DNA of 21,035 nt from Ktedonobacterales bacterium (GTDB lineage: Bacteria > Chloroflexota > Ktedonobacteria > Ktedonobacterales > JADMIN01). Position 1 is the first letter of the stretch, and the number at the start of each line of letters is the position of its first letter. Positions 1-6,754 of this stretch are shown here, piece after piece. The stretch covers positions 1 to 21,035 of the forward strand of contig JAICVT010000032.1 of NCBI GenBank assembly GCA_025935235.1, given 5' to 3'. Under the pieces are notes generated by a model. It had not been told where the DNA came from. It searched no databases and worked only from the letters and a program-made list of their open reading frames with translations. The position numbers and the translations under genes were made by a program.

Positions 1-822
1 CTCAATGATGAACCTTCGGCGGGCGAGCCGCCCACCTACCACCATCTGACCGTCGAGCGGCGCGGGTTCGCCGCCTGGGTGACGCTGAGCCGGCCAGAGA
101 CGCACAACGCCTTCAACGAGGCGCTGATCGCCGACCTGACCGCGGCTTTCACCCGCCTGAGCGCCGACGACGACATCCGCGCGGTCGTGCTGCAAGGGGC
201 CGGGCGTAGCTTCTGCGCTGGCGCCGATCTGCACTGGATGCGCGCCAGCCTCGACTACACCCACGAGCAGAATGTCGCCGACGCGCTGCGCATGGCGGAT
301 ATGTTCCGCGCCATAGACAACTGCCGCCATGCGGTGATTGGCCGCATCCACGGCGCGGCGCTGGGCGGCGGCGCCGGGCTGACCGCCGTCTGCGACATCG
401 CCATCGCCAGCGACGACTGCCGCTTCGGCTTCACCGAGGCGCGGCTGGGCATCGCGCCTGCCGTCATCTCGCCCTTCGCCACGCGCAAGATCGGCGTCAG
501 TCACGCGCGCGCGCTCTTCATGACGGCGGAGCGCTTCACCGCCGAGCGCGCCCTGGCGATCGGGCTGGTCCATCAGGTCGTGCCTGCCGCCGAGCTGGAT
601 GACGCCGTGCAGGCGACGCTGCGCAACATCGGGCTGAGCAGCCCGGCGGGCGCGCAGGCCGCCAAGCGCGCCGCGATGGCCGTCCTCAGCCTGCCCGATG
701 CCGAGGCGCGCGAGCTGACCGCGCAGACCATCGCGGGCCTGCGCGTCAGCGAAGAGGGCCAGGAGGGTATCCGCGCGTTTCTGGAGAAGCGCACGCCGAG
801 CTGGGCGCTGACCGATGAGTAA
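1..822 (+). CDS. liuC: Methylglutaconyl-CoA hydratase (enoyl-CoA hydratase/crotonase family), 5' partial
   Basis: Crotonase-fold enzyme, probably hydrating 3-methylglutaconyl-CoA to HMG-CoA in leucine breakdown. The reading frame is open from base 1 and already has family-like sequence (TYHHLTVERRGFAAWVTLSR) before the first GTG at 79, so the true start lies upstream of the window. Visible motifs are the oxyanion-hole segment RSFCAGADLHWM, the GGGAGL turn and the stretch EARLGIAPAVISPF. The SP(F/Y) ending of that stretch is typical of LiuC proteins rather than general enoyl-CoA hydratases. The first catalytic Glu of classical hydratases (GGGxEL) is replaced by Gly, as I recall for LiuC-type members. 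The stop overlaps the next start by 8 bases, and the following genes encode the preceding and following leucine-pathway steps, which supports the call. A general enoyl-CoA hydratase is the alternative. Confidence 0.85.
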   Translation, partial: LNDEPSAGEPPTYHHLTVERRGFAAWVTLSRPETHNAFNEALIADLTAAFTRLSADDDIRAVVLQGAGRSFCAGADLHWMRASLDYTHEQNVADALRMADMFRAIDNCRHAVIGRIHGAALGGGAGLTAVCDIAIASDDCRFGFTEARLGIAPAVISPFATRKIGVSHARALFMTAERFTAERALAIGLVHQVVPAAELDDAVQATLRNIGLSSPAGAQAAKRAAMAVLSLPDAEARELTAQTIAGLRVSEEGQEGIRAFLEKRTPSWALTDE

Positions 823-2884
823 GCCGAAGAGCCAGCGCACGCCGTTCAAGACGGTGCTGGTCGCCAATCGCGGCGAGATCGCCGTGCGGGTGATGGCAGG
901 CATCCAGCAGGCGGGCGCCGTCGCCGTCGCCGTTTACTCCGATGTGGACACCGACGCCATGCACGTGCGCGCCGCCGATCGCGCCATCGCCATCGGCCCG
1001 GCGCCCGCCCGCGAGAGCTACCTGAACATCCCGCGCATCATCGCGGCGGCGCGCGAGTCAGGCGCCGAAGCCATCCACCCCGGCTACGGATTCCTCTCCG
1101 AGAATGCCGAGTTCGCGCAGGCCTGCGCCGACGCGGGCATCGTCTTCATCGGCCCGCCCCCCGACGCCATCCGCCTGATGGGATCGAAGACCGCCGCCAA
1201 GCGCGCCGTGGAGCAGGCGGGCGTGCCGACCGTCCCTGGCTACATGGGCGACGCGCGTGACACCAGGACGCTGGAGCGCGAGGCCGCCCGCGTCGGCTAC
1301 CCGATCATGCTGAAGGCGGCGGCCGGCGGCGGCGGCAAGGGCATGCGCATGGTGCGCGCGGCCTCGGAGTTCGCGGAGGCGCTGGAGGGCGCGCGGCGCG
1401 AGGCGTTGGCGGCGTTTGGCGATGAGACGGTCTTCATTGAGAAGCTGGTCGTCGCGCCGCGCCATGTCGAGTTCCAGATTCTGGCTGACACCCACGGCCA
1501 CACGATCCACCTGGGCGAGCGCGAATGCTCGATCCAGCGCCGCCACCAGAAGATCATCGAGGAAAGCCCCTGCATCGCGCTGACGCCTGAACTGCGCGAA
1601 GAGATGGGTGCGGCGGCGGTGGCGGCGGCGCGCTCGGCGGGCTATGTCAACGCTGGCACCTGCGAATTCCTGCTCGATCAGGAGGGTCGCTACTACTTTC
1701 TGGAGATGAACACGCGGCTCCAGGTGGAGCATCCCGTGACGGAATCCGTGACGGGCTACGATCTGGTGCGCTGGCAGCTCGCTATCGCGGCGGGCGAGCC
1801 GCTGACCATCCACCAGCGCGACATCTTCCCGCGCGGCCACGCCATCGAGGCGCGGATCTATGCCGAGGATCCGTCGCGGGGCTACCTGCCATCCAGCGGA
1901 CGCGCGCTGGTCGTCGCCGCGCCACGCGCCCCCGGAGTGCGGGTGGATGCGGGCATCGAGTCGGGCGACGATGTGACGGTCAACTACGACCCGATGCTGG
2001 CCAAGCTGATCGCCCATGCCGAGGATCGCCCCGCCGCCATCGCTCGGATGCGCTGGGCGCTGGACCACTTCGCTATCCTCGGCGTCGCCACCAACAGCGC
2101 GTTGCTCGGCGCGATCGTGGACGAGCCGGACTATCAGGCGGGCGCGACCAATACCGCCTATCTAGAAACGCACACCTTCGAGACGCTGGCCGACGACCAG
2201 CCGATCCCCACCGAGGCGCTCGCCGCCGCCGCGCTCTGGGAGACGCTCGCTGGCGCGCAGCCGACCCGCGCGCGTGGCGAGCCGTTCAATCCCTGGCGCA
2301 ACGGCGCGGCGGCCAGCGCGGCGGGCAGCGAGCGCAGCCTTCGCTTCACGCGCGGCGAGGCCAGCCACACGATCCGGCTGCGGTCGAGCGGCGACGCGCG
2401 CTATGCTCTGAGCGTGGATGGCAAGCCGTTTCCGGCGGCTGATGTCGCCGTCGCGGCCACGCTGGGCGAGGGTGGGCGGCTGACACTGGCCATCGGCGAC
2501 CAGCGCGAGACGCTCTATGTGGCGCGGCGCGGCTACGAAACGCTGGTCTGGCGGCGCGGGCAGGTCTACACGCTTGCGCGCCCGCGCCCGCTGGATGTGG
2601 ACCTCGCCGCGCACAGCGCCGACGTCCGCCCCCGCGCGCAGACGCTGACCGCGCCGATGGCTGGCACGATCATCAAAGTCAACGTGCGCGAGGGCGATCT
2701 GGTCGAGGCGCGGCAGACGCTGGTCGTGCTGGGCGCGATGAAGATGGAGCATGCCATCACCGCGCCACACGCGGGCCGGGTGCGGCGGGTGGCGGCCGCC
2801 GCAGGCGATGTCGTGCCGGGCGGCGCGACGCTGGTCGAGTTGGCCGCCATCGAGGAGGCGACCAAGGAGGCGACGCATGGCTGA
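815..2884 (+). CDS. liuD: Methylcrotonyl-CoA carboxylase alpha subunit (biotin carboxylase plus biotin carrier)
   Basis: Biotin carboxylase subunit of 689 aa, a normal length for MCC-alpha. It carboxylates its own biotin with ATP and bicarbonate, for transfer to 3-methylcrotonyl-CoA by a beta subunit. The N-terminal biotin carboxylase domain starts with VLVANRGEIAVRV. The ATP-grasp glycine loop KAAAGGGGKGM begins at about residue 167, with ERECSIQRRHQKIIEE following and EMNTRLQVEHPV at 297-308. After a less conserved linker (about 460-610) comes a C-terminal biotinyl domain with AMKMEH, the biotinylated residue being Lys643. Related acetyl- and propionyl-CoA carboxylase alpha subunits share this layout. 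The neighbours liuC and HMG-CoA lyase favour methylcrotonyl-CoA. It overlaps liuC by 8 bases and the lyase by 8 bases, which suggests translational coupling. No carboxyltransferase gene is visible here. Confidence 0.9.
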   Translation: MSKPKSQRTPFKTVLVANRGEIAVRVMAGIQQAGAVAVAVYSDVDTDAMHVRAADRAIAIGPAPARESYLNIPRIIAAARESGAEAIHPGYGFLSENAEFAQACADAGIVFIGPPPDAIRLMGSKTAAKRAVEQAGVPTVPGYMGDARDTRTLEREAARVGYPIMLKAAAGGGGKGMRMVRAASEFAEALEGARREALAAFGDETVFIEKLVVAPRHVEFQILADTHGHTIHLGERECSIQRRHQKIIEESPCIALTPELREEMGAAAVAAARSAGYVNAGTCEFLLDQEGRYYFLEMNTRLQVEHPVTESVTGYDLVRWQLAIAAGEPLTIHQRDIFPRGHAIEARIYAEDPSRGYLPSSGRALVVAAPRAPGVRVDAGIESGDDVTVNYDPMLAKLIAHAEDRPAAIARMRWALDHFAILGVATNSALLGAIVDEPDYQAGATNTAYLETHTFETLADDQPIPTEALAAAALWETLAGAQPTRARGEPFNPWRNGAAASAAGSERSLRFTRGEASHTIRLRSSGDARYALSVDGKPFPAADVAVAATLGEGGRLTLAIGDQRETLYVARRGYETLVWRRGQVYTLARPRPLDVDLAAHSADVRPRAQTLTAPMAGTIIKVNVREGDLVEARQTLVVLGAMKMEHAITAPHAGRVRRVAAAAGDVVPGGATLVELAAIEEATKEATHG

Positions 2885-3797
2885 GAATCCGCTCCAGGGA
2901 CTGCCCCGGCGCGTCAAGGTAGTCGAGGTCGGCCCACGCGACGGCCTGCAGAACGAGAAAGGCGTCATCGCGACCGCCGACAAGATCACCTTCATCAATC
3001 TGCTGGCCGACGCGGGCTTCTCGGTGATCGAGGCGACGTCGTTCGTCAGCCCGAAGGCCATCCCACAGCTCGCCGACGCCACCGAGGTGATGGCGGGCAT
3101 TACGCCGCGCCCCGGCCTGCGCTACACCGCGCTCGTTCCCAACGCCAGGGGCATGCGGCGCGCGCTCGACGCCGGACTGCGCGAGGTCGCCGTCTTCACC
3201 GGAGCCAGCGAGACGTTCGTGCAGCACAACATCAACACCAGCATCGCGGGCAGCATCGAGAACTTCCGTCCCGTGCTGGAGATGGCGCGCGAGGCGGGCG
3301 TGCGCGTGCGCGGCTACATCTCGACGGCCTTCGGCTGCCCGTATGAGGGCGCGGTGGCGCCAGAGGCGGTCAAGCGCGTGGCCGCGTCACTGCTGGAGTT
3401 GGGCGTGGCGGAACTCTCGATCGGCGACACGATTGGCGTGGCGACGCCTGATCAGGTCGTCGAGGTGTCGGAGGCGCTGTTGCCGCTGGCGGGCGCCGAG
3501 CGGCTGGCGATGCACTTCCACGATACGCGCGGCACGGCGCTGGCCAACGTGCTGACGGCGCTCCAGCTCGGCATCAGCATCTTCGATAGCGCCGCAGGCG
3601 GGCTGGGCGGCTGCCCCTACGCGCCGGGCGCCTCAGGCAACCTGGCAACCGAAGACCTGCTCTATCTCCTACGGGGGCTGGGCATCGAGACGGGAATCGA
3701 ACTGGAAAAGGTGGTCGCGGCGAGCGCGTTTCTGGCGCGGGCGCGCGGGGCGGCGCCCGCCAGCCGCTACTACGCCGCCGCGACAGCGGAGAGCTGA
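2877..3797 (+). CDS. mvaB: Hydroxymethylglutaryl-CoA lyase
   Basis: Cleaves HMG-CoA to acetyl-CoA and acetoacetate, the last step of leucine degradation (also called liuE). The 306-aa product is full length. VEVGPRDGLQNE supplies Arg21 and the metal ligand Asp22. SFVSPKAIPQ, GDTIGVATP and MHFHDTRG follow, with His213 and His215 as metal ligands. GGLGGCPYAPGASGN carries the catalytic Cys246. I chose ATG 2877 because AAGGAGG at 2864-2870 precedes it by 6 bases and conserved sequence begins immediately after. A longer in-frame extension to 2751 only reads through the biotinyl domain of liuD in another frame. The gene is the last of the visible liuC-liuD-liuE run. Its stop lies 4 bases from the stop of a convergent small gene, with no obvious terminator between. 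Confidence 0.95.
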   Translation: MAENPLQGLPRRVKVVEVGPRDGLQNEKGVIATADKITFINLLADAGFSVIEATSFVSPKAIPQLADATEVMAGITPRPGLRYTALVPNARGMRRALDAGLREVAVFTGASETFVQHNINTSIAGSIENFRPVLEMAREAGVRVRGYISTAFGCPYEGAVAPEAVKRVAASLLELGVAELSIGDTIGVATPDQVVEVSEALLPLAGAERLAMHFHDTRGTALANVLTALQLGISIFDSAAGGLGGCPYAPGASGNLATEDLLYLLRGLGIETGIELEKVVAASAFLARARGAAPASRYYAAATAES

Positions 3798-3801
3798 GCG
3801 T

Positions 3802-4050
3802 TCAGGCGATGCCGCCCAGGTCGAGCGCCAGGCTATCCGCCAGCGGAGCCAGCAAAATGCGCAGCGACTCCTCCTGGCGCTGCCATTTGCGCACATCATA
3901 GAAGCGCAGCTCATAATCGCCGCCGTGGCGCTCCGTGCTAACACGCCCCTTCTCGATGGCGTAGCACAGATCGCCGAAGGTCACGGATGCGGGCGCTATC
4001 TCGGTCATCTTGGTCATCTCGGTTGTTGCGGGGTCGGGTGAATAGTCCAT
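3802..4050 (-). CDS. Hypothetical protein, 82 aa
   Basis: I do not recognise this protein. It is real by context: ATG at 4050 is preceded by AGGAGG (4057-4062) at 6-base spacing, and a plausible promoter lies just upstream. The product is small, soluble and mixed in charge. The N-terminal 20 residues look disordered (repeated TEMTKMTE). A compact core with FGDLCYAIEKGRVST and ELRFYDVRKWQRQEESLRI follows, then a leucine-rich C-terminal helix. No membrane segment or cysteine motif is present. An in-frame extension to 4110 lacks a ribosome binding site and would run through the promoter. The gene is convergent with the liu genes and divergent from the gene at 4236. Confidence 0.6.
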   Translation of the reverse strand: MDYSPDPATTEMTKMTEIAPASVTFGDLCYAIEKGRVSTERHGGDYELRFYDVRKWQRQEESLRILLAPLADSLALDLGGIA

Positions 4051-4081
4051 TGGCCACCTCCTCGCCACAGTGTTTAGCATT

Positions 4082-4110
4082 AGTGTACCGGACGGGCGCA
4101 ACCCCCTCAA
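4082..4110 (-). promoter_or_regulatory. Predicted sigma-70-type promoter for the 82-aa gene
   Basis: On the minus strand, TTGAGG (4110-4105) and TACACT (4087-4082) are separated by 17 bases, each matching 4 of 6 consensus positions. Transcription would start near 4075, about 25 bases before the start codon. The rest of the 185-base gap between the divergent genes (4051-4235) shows no other clear element, and I could not identify a convincing promoter for the rightward gene. Confidence 0.4.
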
Positions 4111-4235
4111 TCGGTAAGAGCGCGCGCCCCGCGTCTGGTTGGTGGGAACCCGGAGCCAGGCGCTTCACGCCCCTCATAGCACGTTTGGCGCCAGCAGCGC
4201 TATCACAGCGCGATGACCACGCGAGGAGGCTTCAC

Positions 4236-4769
4236 ATGCAGCCGTCACAAGCCAACCCGAACCGCTACGACTATGAGGTCTTCGCCGATTACCACCAGAT
4301 CATGCTCGAAGACTGCGCTGGTGGCATGCCCAGAGGCGATGGAACTGAGAAGAGATCCGAGGAGGTCAACGAGGCCATCTCGCTGCTGCTCGATGCGCAG
4401 GCGTTCGCGCGCCATGTAGGCGACTATCCAGGCGCGCTCTGCATCCTGACGGCGCGCAATATGGATGTGCCGCTGACGGTCGAGGTCTACACTGCCGCGC
4501 CGCAAGACGACCTCACTGTATGGGATCATGTGGTCGAAGCCAGCCTCGATGTCCCATCGGGCTGCGTCCAAGTCAGCGCCGGCGTCAATGAATACGCGCC
4601 CGAGATTCGGCTGGCGGCTGGAACCTATCGGGCGCGGGTCTACTTTGGCGGGGTCTACACCCTCAGCGCTGACGGAATGGACGGCTCCGATCACTACCGC
4701 GTCGTCCTGTGGCCCGGCGCCGCGGGCGATCCCGTCGTGCTACGCGCCGCAGACAGCGACGCCTGGTAA
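4236..4769 (+). CDS. Hypothetical beta-rich protein, 177 aa (distantly ComJ/Nin-like)
   Basis: No firm family assignment. ATG 4236 follows GAGGAGG (4223-4229) at 6-base spacing, and the coding before it (back to 3987) shows no sign of being translated. The product has no signal peptide or membrane segment. FADYHQIMLED stands near the N terminus. An acidic/charged segment follows, then alternating beta-like strands: VPLTVEVYTAAP, WDHVVEASLDVPSG, YRARVYFGGVYTLSADGMDG and DHYRVVLWPG. The YHQ motif and the strand pattern recall, from memory, the ComJ/Nin nuclease-inhibitor fold and similar uncharacterised actinobacterial proteins. That is a weak fold-level impression only. A hairpin follows the stop directly. 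Confidence 0.6.
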   Translation: MQPSQANPNRYDYEVFADYHQIMLEDCAGGMPRGDGTEKRSEEVNEAISLLLDAQAFARHVGDYPGALCILTARNMDVPLTVEVYTAAPQDDLTVWDHVVEASLDVPSGCVQVSAGVNEYAPEIRLAAGTYRARVYFGGVYTLSADGMDGSDHYRVVLWPGAAGDPVVLRAADSDAW

Positions 4770-4773
4770 GCGA

Positions 4774-4794
4774 CTGTCGCCCGTTCAGCGACAG
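4774..4794. terminator. Hairpin after the 177-aa gene, possible terminator
   Basis: CTGTCGC (4774-4780) and GCGACAG (4788-4794) pair perfectly over 7 bases around a 7-base loop, 4 bases after the stop of the upstream gene. No T-run follows on either strand, so intrinsic termination is only possible. It could equally be a relic of the adjacent mobile-element scar. Confidence 0.35.
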
Positions 4795-4804
4795 GCGGGG
4801 TGGC

Positions 4805-4849
4805 TCAGGCGTCGTCTTCTTCGTCATCCTCATCGCTGGCGCCGGAGCC
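4805..4849 (-). pseudogene. Orphan copy of the 3' tail of the secretion-type ATPase gene
   Basis: On the minus strand these 45 bases read GSGASDEDDEEDDA followed by TGA. The ATPase gene at 6755-7660 ends in GSGASAEADEEDDA followed by TGA (6755-6799). By direct alignment 39 of 45 bases match without gaps, both stops included, and both copies have the same orientation. Upstream of the tail the reading frame runs into the IS5 relic, so no body of a second ATPase gene remains. The copies have diverged, so the event is not recent. A C-terminal fragment of a different gene with a similar acidic tail is the alternative. Confidence 0.55.
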
Positions 4850-4854
4850 ACGCG

Positions 4855-5204
4855 GCCCTCGTTTTGACTGGTCTTGACCGGCTGACTGTCTAAAATCGCC
4901 GCGCAAGGCATGGCTCCCGTCCCAGGCGCTGCCCCGTGCGCTCGCGCAACGCCGTGTGGATCCGCTCCCAAGTCCCGTCGTTGCGCCAGTTCCGGAAATA
5001 GTAAAAGGCCGTCTGCCGCAGAGTCAGGTCATGCGGCATTGCCCGCCATTGGTTCCTCCCGCAGATGATGTACACGATGGCGTTGACGAACTCGCGCCGT
5101 GGATGGAGCGTTGGTCGTCTACCGGGCTTGACGGCTGGGACTAGCGGTTCCAGGATTGTCCGCCCGGCATCGCGTAGATTGCTTAGATAAGCATTGCGTG
5201 TCAA
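4855..5204 (-). pseudogene. IS5-family transposase remnant, frameshifted and truncated
   Basis: From 5204 leftward the frame encodes the N-terminal domain of an IS5-group transposase (the DUF4096-type region): LVPAVKPGRRPT, FVNAIVYIICGRNQWRAMP, ALRERTGQRLGREP. The frame then hits a stop at 4890. A different frame carries the expected continuation, AAILDSQPVKTSQNEG, containing the first catalytic Asp (DSQ). A one-base shift at about 4905-4916 joins the two. Homology stops at about 4855, after roughly 115 of about 250 expected codons, so the two remaining catalytic residues and the 3' end are missing. I could not identify terminal inverted repeats. The element is dead and truncated against the copied ATPase tail. 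Confidence 0.8.
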
Positions 5205-5233
5205 TTGTGTGTCCCTGGCTGACAGTCTATAAT
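5205..5233 (+). promoter_or_regulatory. Predicted promoter for the FAD-dependent gene
   Basis: TTGTGT (5205-5210) and a perfect TATAAT (5228-5233) are separated by 17 bases. Transcription would start near 5240, about 37 bases before the ATG at 5277. The -10 box lies in a 17-base sequence (5217-5233) that nearly repeats transposase coding sequence at 4880-4896, so the promoter may have come from the mobile element. Confidence 0.5.
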
Positions 5234-5276
5234 GGTCACCGGATGAGGTCCCATACGACCTTCAGGGAGGTGGCGG

Positions 5277-6725
5277 ATGCCGAAGAACAACGTGGTGGTC
5301 ATCGGCGCTGGCCCGGCGGGCCTTGCTGTTGGTCTTAGCTTGGCCCGGCGAGGCAGGCCCGTCACCATTTTGGAGCGCGACCTTGAGCGGCCCCCAGACA
5401 ATCCAGCCGACGCCTTCGAACACTGGGCGCGCCCAGGCGTGTCCCATCATCGCCTGCCACATAGCTTGCTCGGCAGAACGCGTCGCACGCTTCGCGAGTA
5501 CGCGCCTGACGTGCTGGAGGCCATGCTGCATGCGGGCGCCTGGGAGAATGACTTCGGAGCACGACTCCTGCGCGATGCAGTTGCGCCGGGCGACGAAGAC
5601 CTGGTCGCGATCCACTGCCGCCGACCGTTCTTCGAAGCGCTCCTCCGCCGTACAGCGCAAGATGAGCCCTTGGTGAGTATCGTGAGCGGCGCCAAGGTGG
5701 AGGGGCTCACGCTCCAACCGGATGGGACTGCAGCGCCACGCGTCGCGGGGGTCCGCCTGCATGACCAAACCGTCCTTGACGCCGATGTGGTGGTTGACGC
5801 TGGCGGACGCCGGTCGCCTATCCGCAGTTCCTTAAAACAGGCGGGCGTCCCCATGCCGACTGCGCAGACAGAGCCATGCGGCCTCGTCTACTACTGCCGC
5901 TACTACCGCTTGGCAGATGGAACTGATTATCCCGCGTGGACAGGGGTGTTCGGGCCGAGTGGGACAACCGAGTGCGTGCGGTTCAGCATTTTCTTCGGTG
6001 ACAACCAGACATTTGCCATCGTCTTGGGCGTTCCAACATCCGTCCACTCGTTCCGCGCTCTAGCGCGTGAGCCAATCTATACGATGGCTGTCTCCCAATT
6101 CAAAGCGCTGGCTCCCTTCATCCATCCCACGGTAGCAGAACCTATCACGGACGTGGTCGCCTTTGGCTCACTGCAGAACGTCTTTGTTCCCGCGCTGCTC
6201 AATGGCGCCCCACCAGTGCGGGGCTTGCACTTCCTTGGCGATGCATACTGCCACACTAACCCTCTCTTTGCCTTTGGGCTGTGCCTGGCGCTCGACTATG
6301 GCTTCCGCCTAGGTCACATTATCGAGGAACACCCTGCCGACGTCGTTGGGCAGGCGCTAGCGTTCGCCGAAGCGACCAGTATGGAGGCCGAGCAGTGTTT
6401 CCATGCCGTTGCAGAGGAAGACCGAGATCGCACCCTAGCATGGGATGGAGCGCCACCGTCCGGACCGTGGCTTGGCAGGACCTTCGCAGGATTTGTCCGT
6501 CAATGTGCGCAACCTGCGGTGATGCTTGATCCCATCGTTGCCCGAGCCGTGCTGCGCCGCACCCAGTTGCTCGATCTGCCCGACGATCTGATGCAGCAAG
6601 AGGCCATCCTGCAGCGGATCATCGCGCTCCAGTCTGCGCTGCCAAAGCCCGCGCCAGGCTCCGTTCCATCAAAGGACGAACTGCTGGAAATTGTCGCCAA
6701 GACTACTCCTGCGCCTGCTGAGTAG
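5277..6725 (+). CDS. FAD-dependent monooxygenase/oxidoreductase-like protein
   Basis: A 482-aa flavoprotein of the group A (PHBH-like) fold. VVVIGAGPAGLAVG (residues 6-19) is the FAD Rossmann motif. GVSHHRLPHSLLGRTRRTL matches a conserved region of poorly characterised FAD-dependent oxidoreductases. VVVDAGGRRSPIR is the DG-type motif, and GLHFLGDAYCHTNPLFAFG (Gly321-Asp322) is the GD motif that binds FAD. The halogenase WxWxIP motif is absent. The substrate cannot be read from the sequence. AGGGAGG (5264-5270) lies 6 bases before the ATG, and a strong promoter precedes it. Codon use is visibly less GC-biased than in flanking genes (more TTG, GTT, CCT, AGT). Together with the IS relic and the flanking ATPase-tail copies, this suggests acquisition by transfer. 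No partner reductase or pathway gene is adjacent. Confidence 0.8.
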   Translation: MPKNNVVVIGAGPAGLAVGLSLARRGRPVTILERDLERPPDNPADAFEHWARPGVSHHRLPHSLLGRTRRTLREYAPDVLEAMLHAGAWENDFGARLLRDAVAPGDEDLVAIHCRRPFFEALLRRTAQDEPLVSIVSGAKVEGLTLQPDGTAAPRVAGVRLHDQTVLDADVVVDAGGRRSPIRSSLKQAGVPMPTAQTEPCGLVYYCRYYRLADGTDYPAWTGVFGPSGTTECVRFSIFFGDNQTFAIVLGVPTSVHSFRALAREPIYTMAVSQFKALAPFIHPTVAEPITDVVAFGSLQNVFVPALLNGAPPVRGLHFLGDAYCHTNPLFAFGLCLALDYGFRLGHIIEEHPADVVGQALAFAEATSMEAEQCFHAVAEEDRDRTLAWDGAPPSGPWLGRTFAGFVRQCAQPAVMLDPIVARAVLRRTQLLDLPDDLMQQEAILQRIIALQSALPKPAPGSVPSKDELLEIVAKTTPAPAE

Positions 6726-6754
6726 GGTACGGGAAACCGCGAGATCCCCTATCG

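Noticed and set aside
1058..2068. 336-codon open frame on the minus strand
   Set aside because: It lies wholly opposite the liuD biotin carboxylase domain, with low-complexity Arg/Ala/His composition.
2751..2876. N-terminal extension of HMG-CoA lyase
   Set aside because: The added residues are the liuD biotinyl domain read in another frame. ATG 2877 has an ideal ribosome binding site.
3987..4235. N-terminal extension of the 177-aa protein
   Set aside because: It runs antisense through the promoter and gene of the divergent 82-aa protein. GAGGAGG before ATG 4236 decides the start.
5201..5401. 66-codon minus-strand frame ending in IIDCQPGTHN
   Set aside because: Most of it is antisense to the FAD gene. 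Only the last few codons resemble the transposase DSQ motif, so it is not a gene.
5277..6725. Flavin-dependent halogenase
   Set aside because: The FAD motifs fit, but the WxWxIP halogenase motif is absent.
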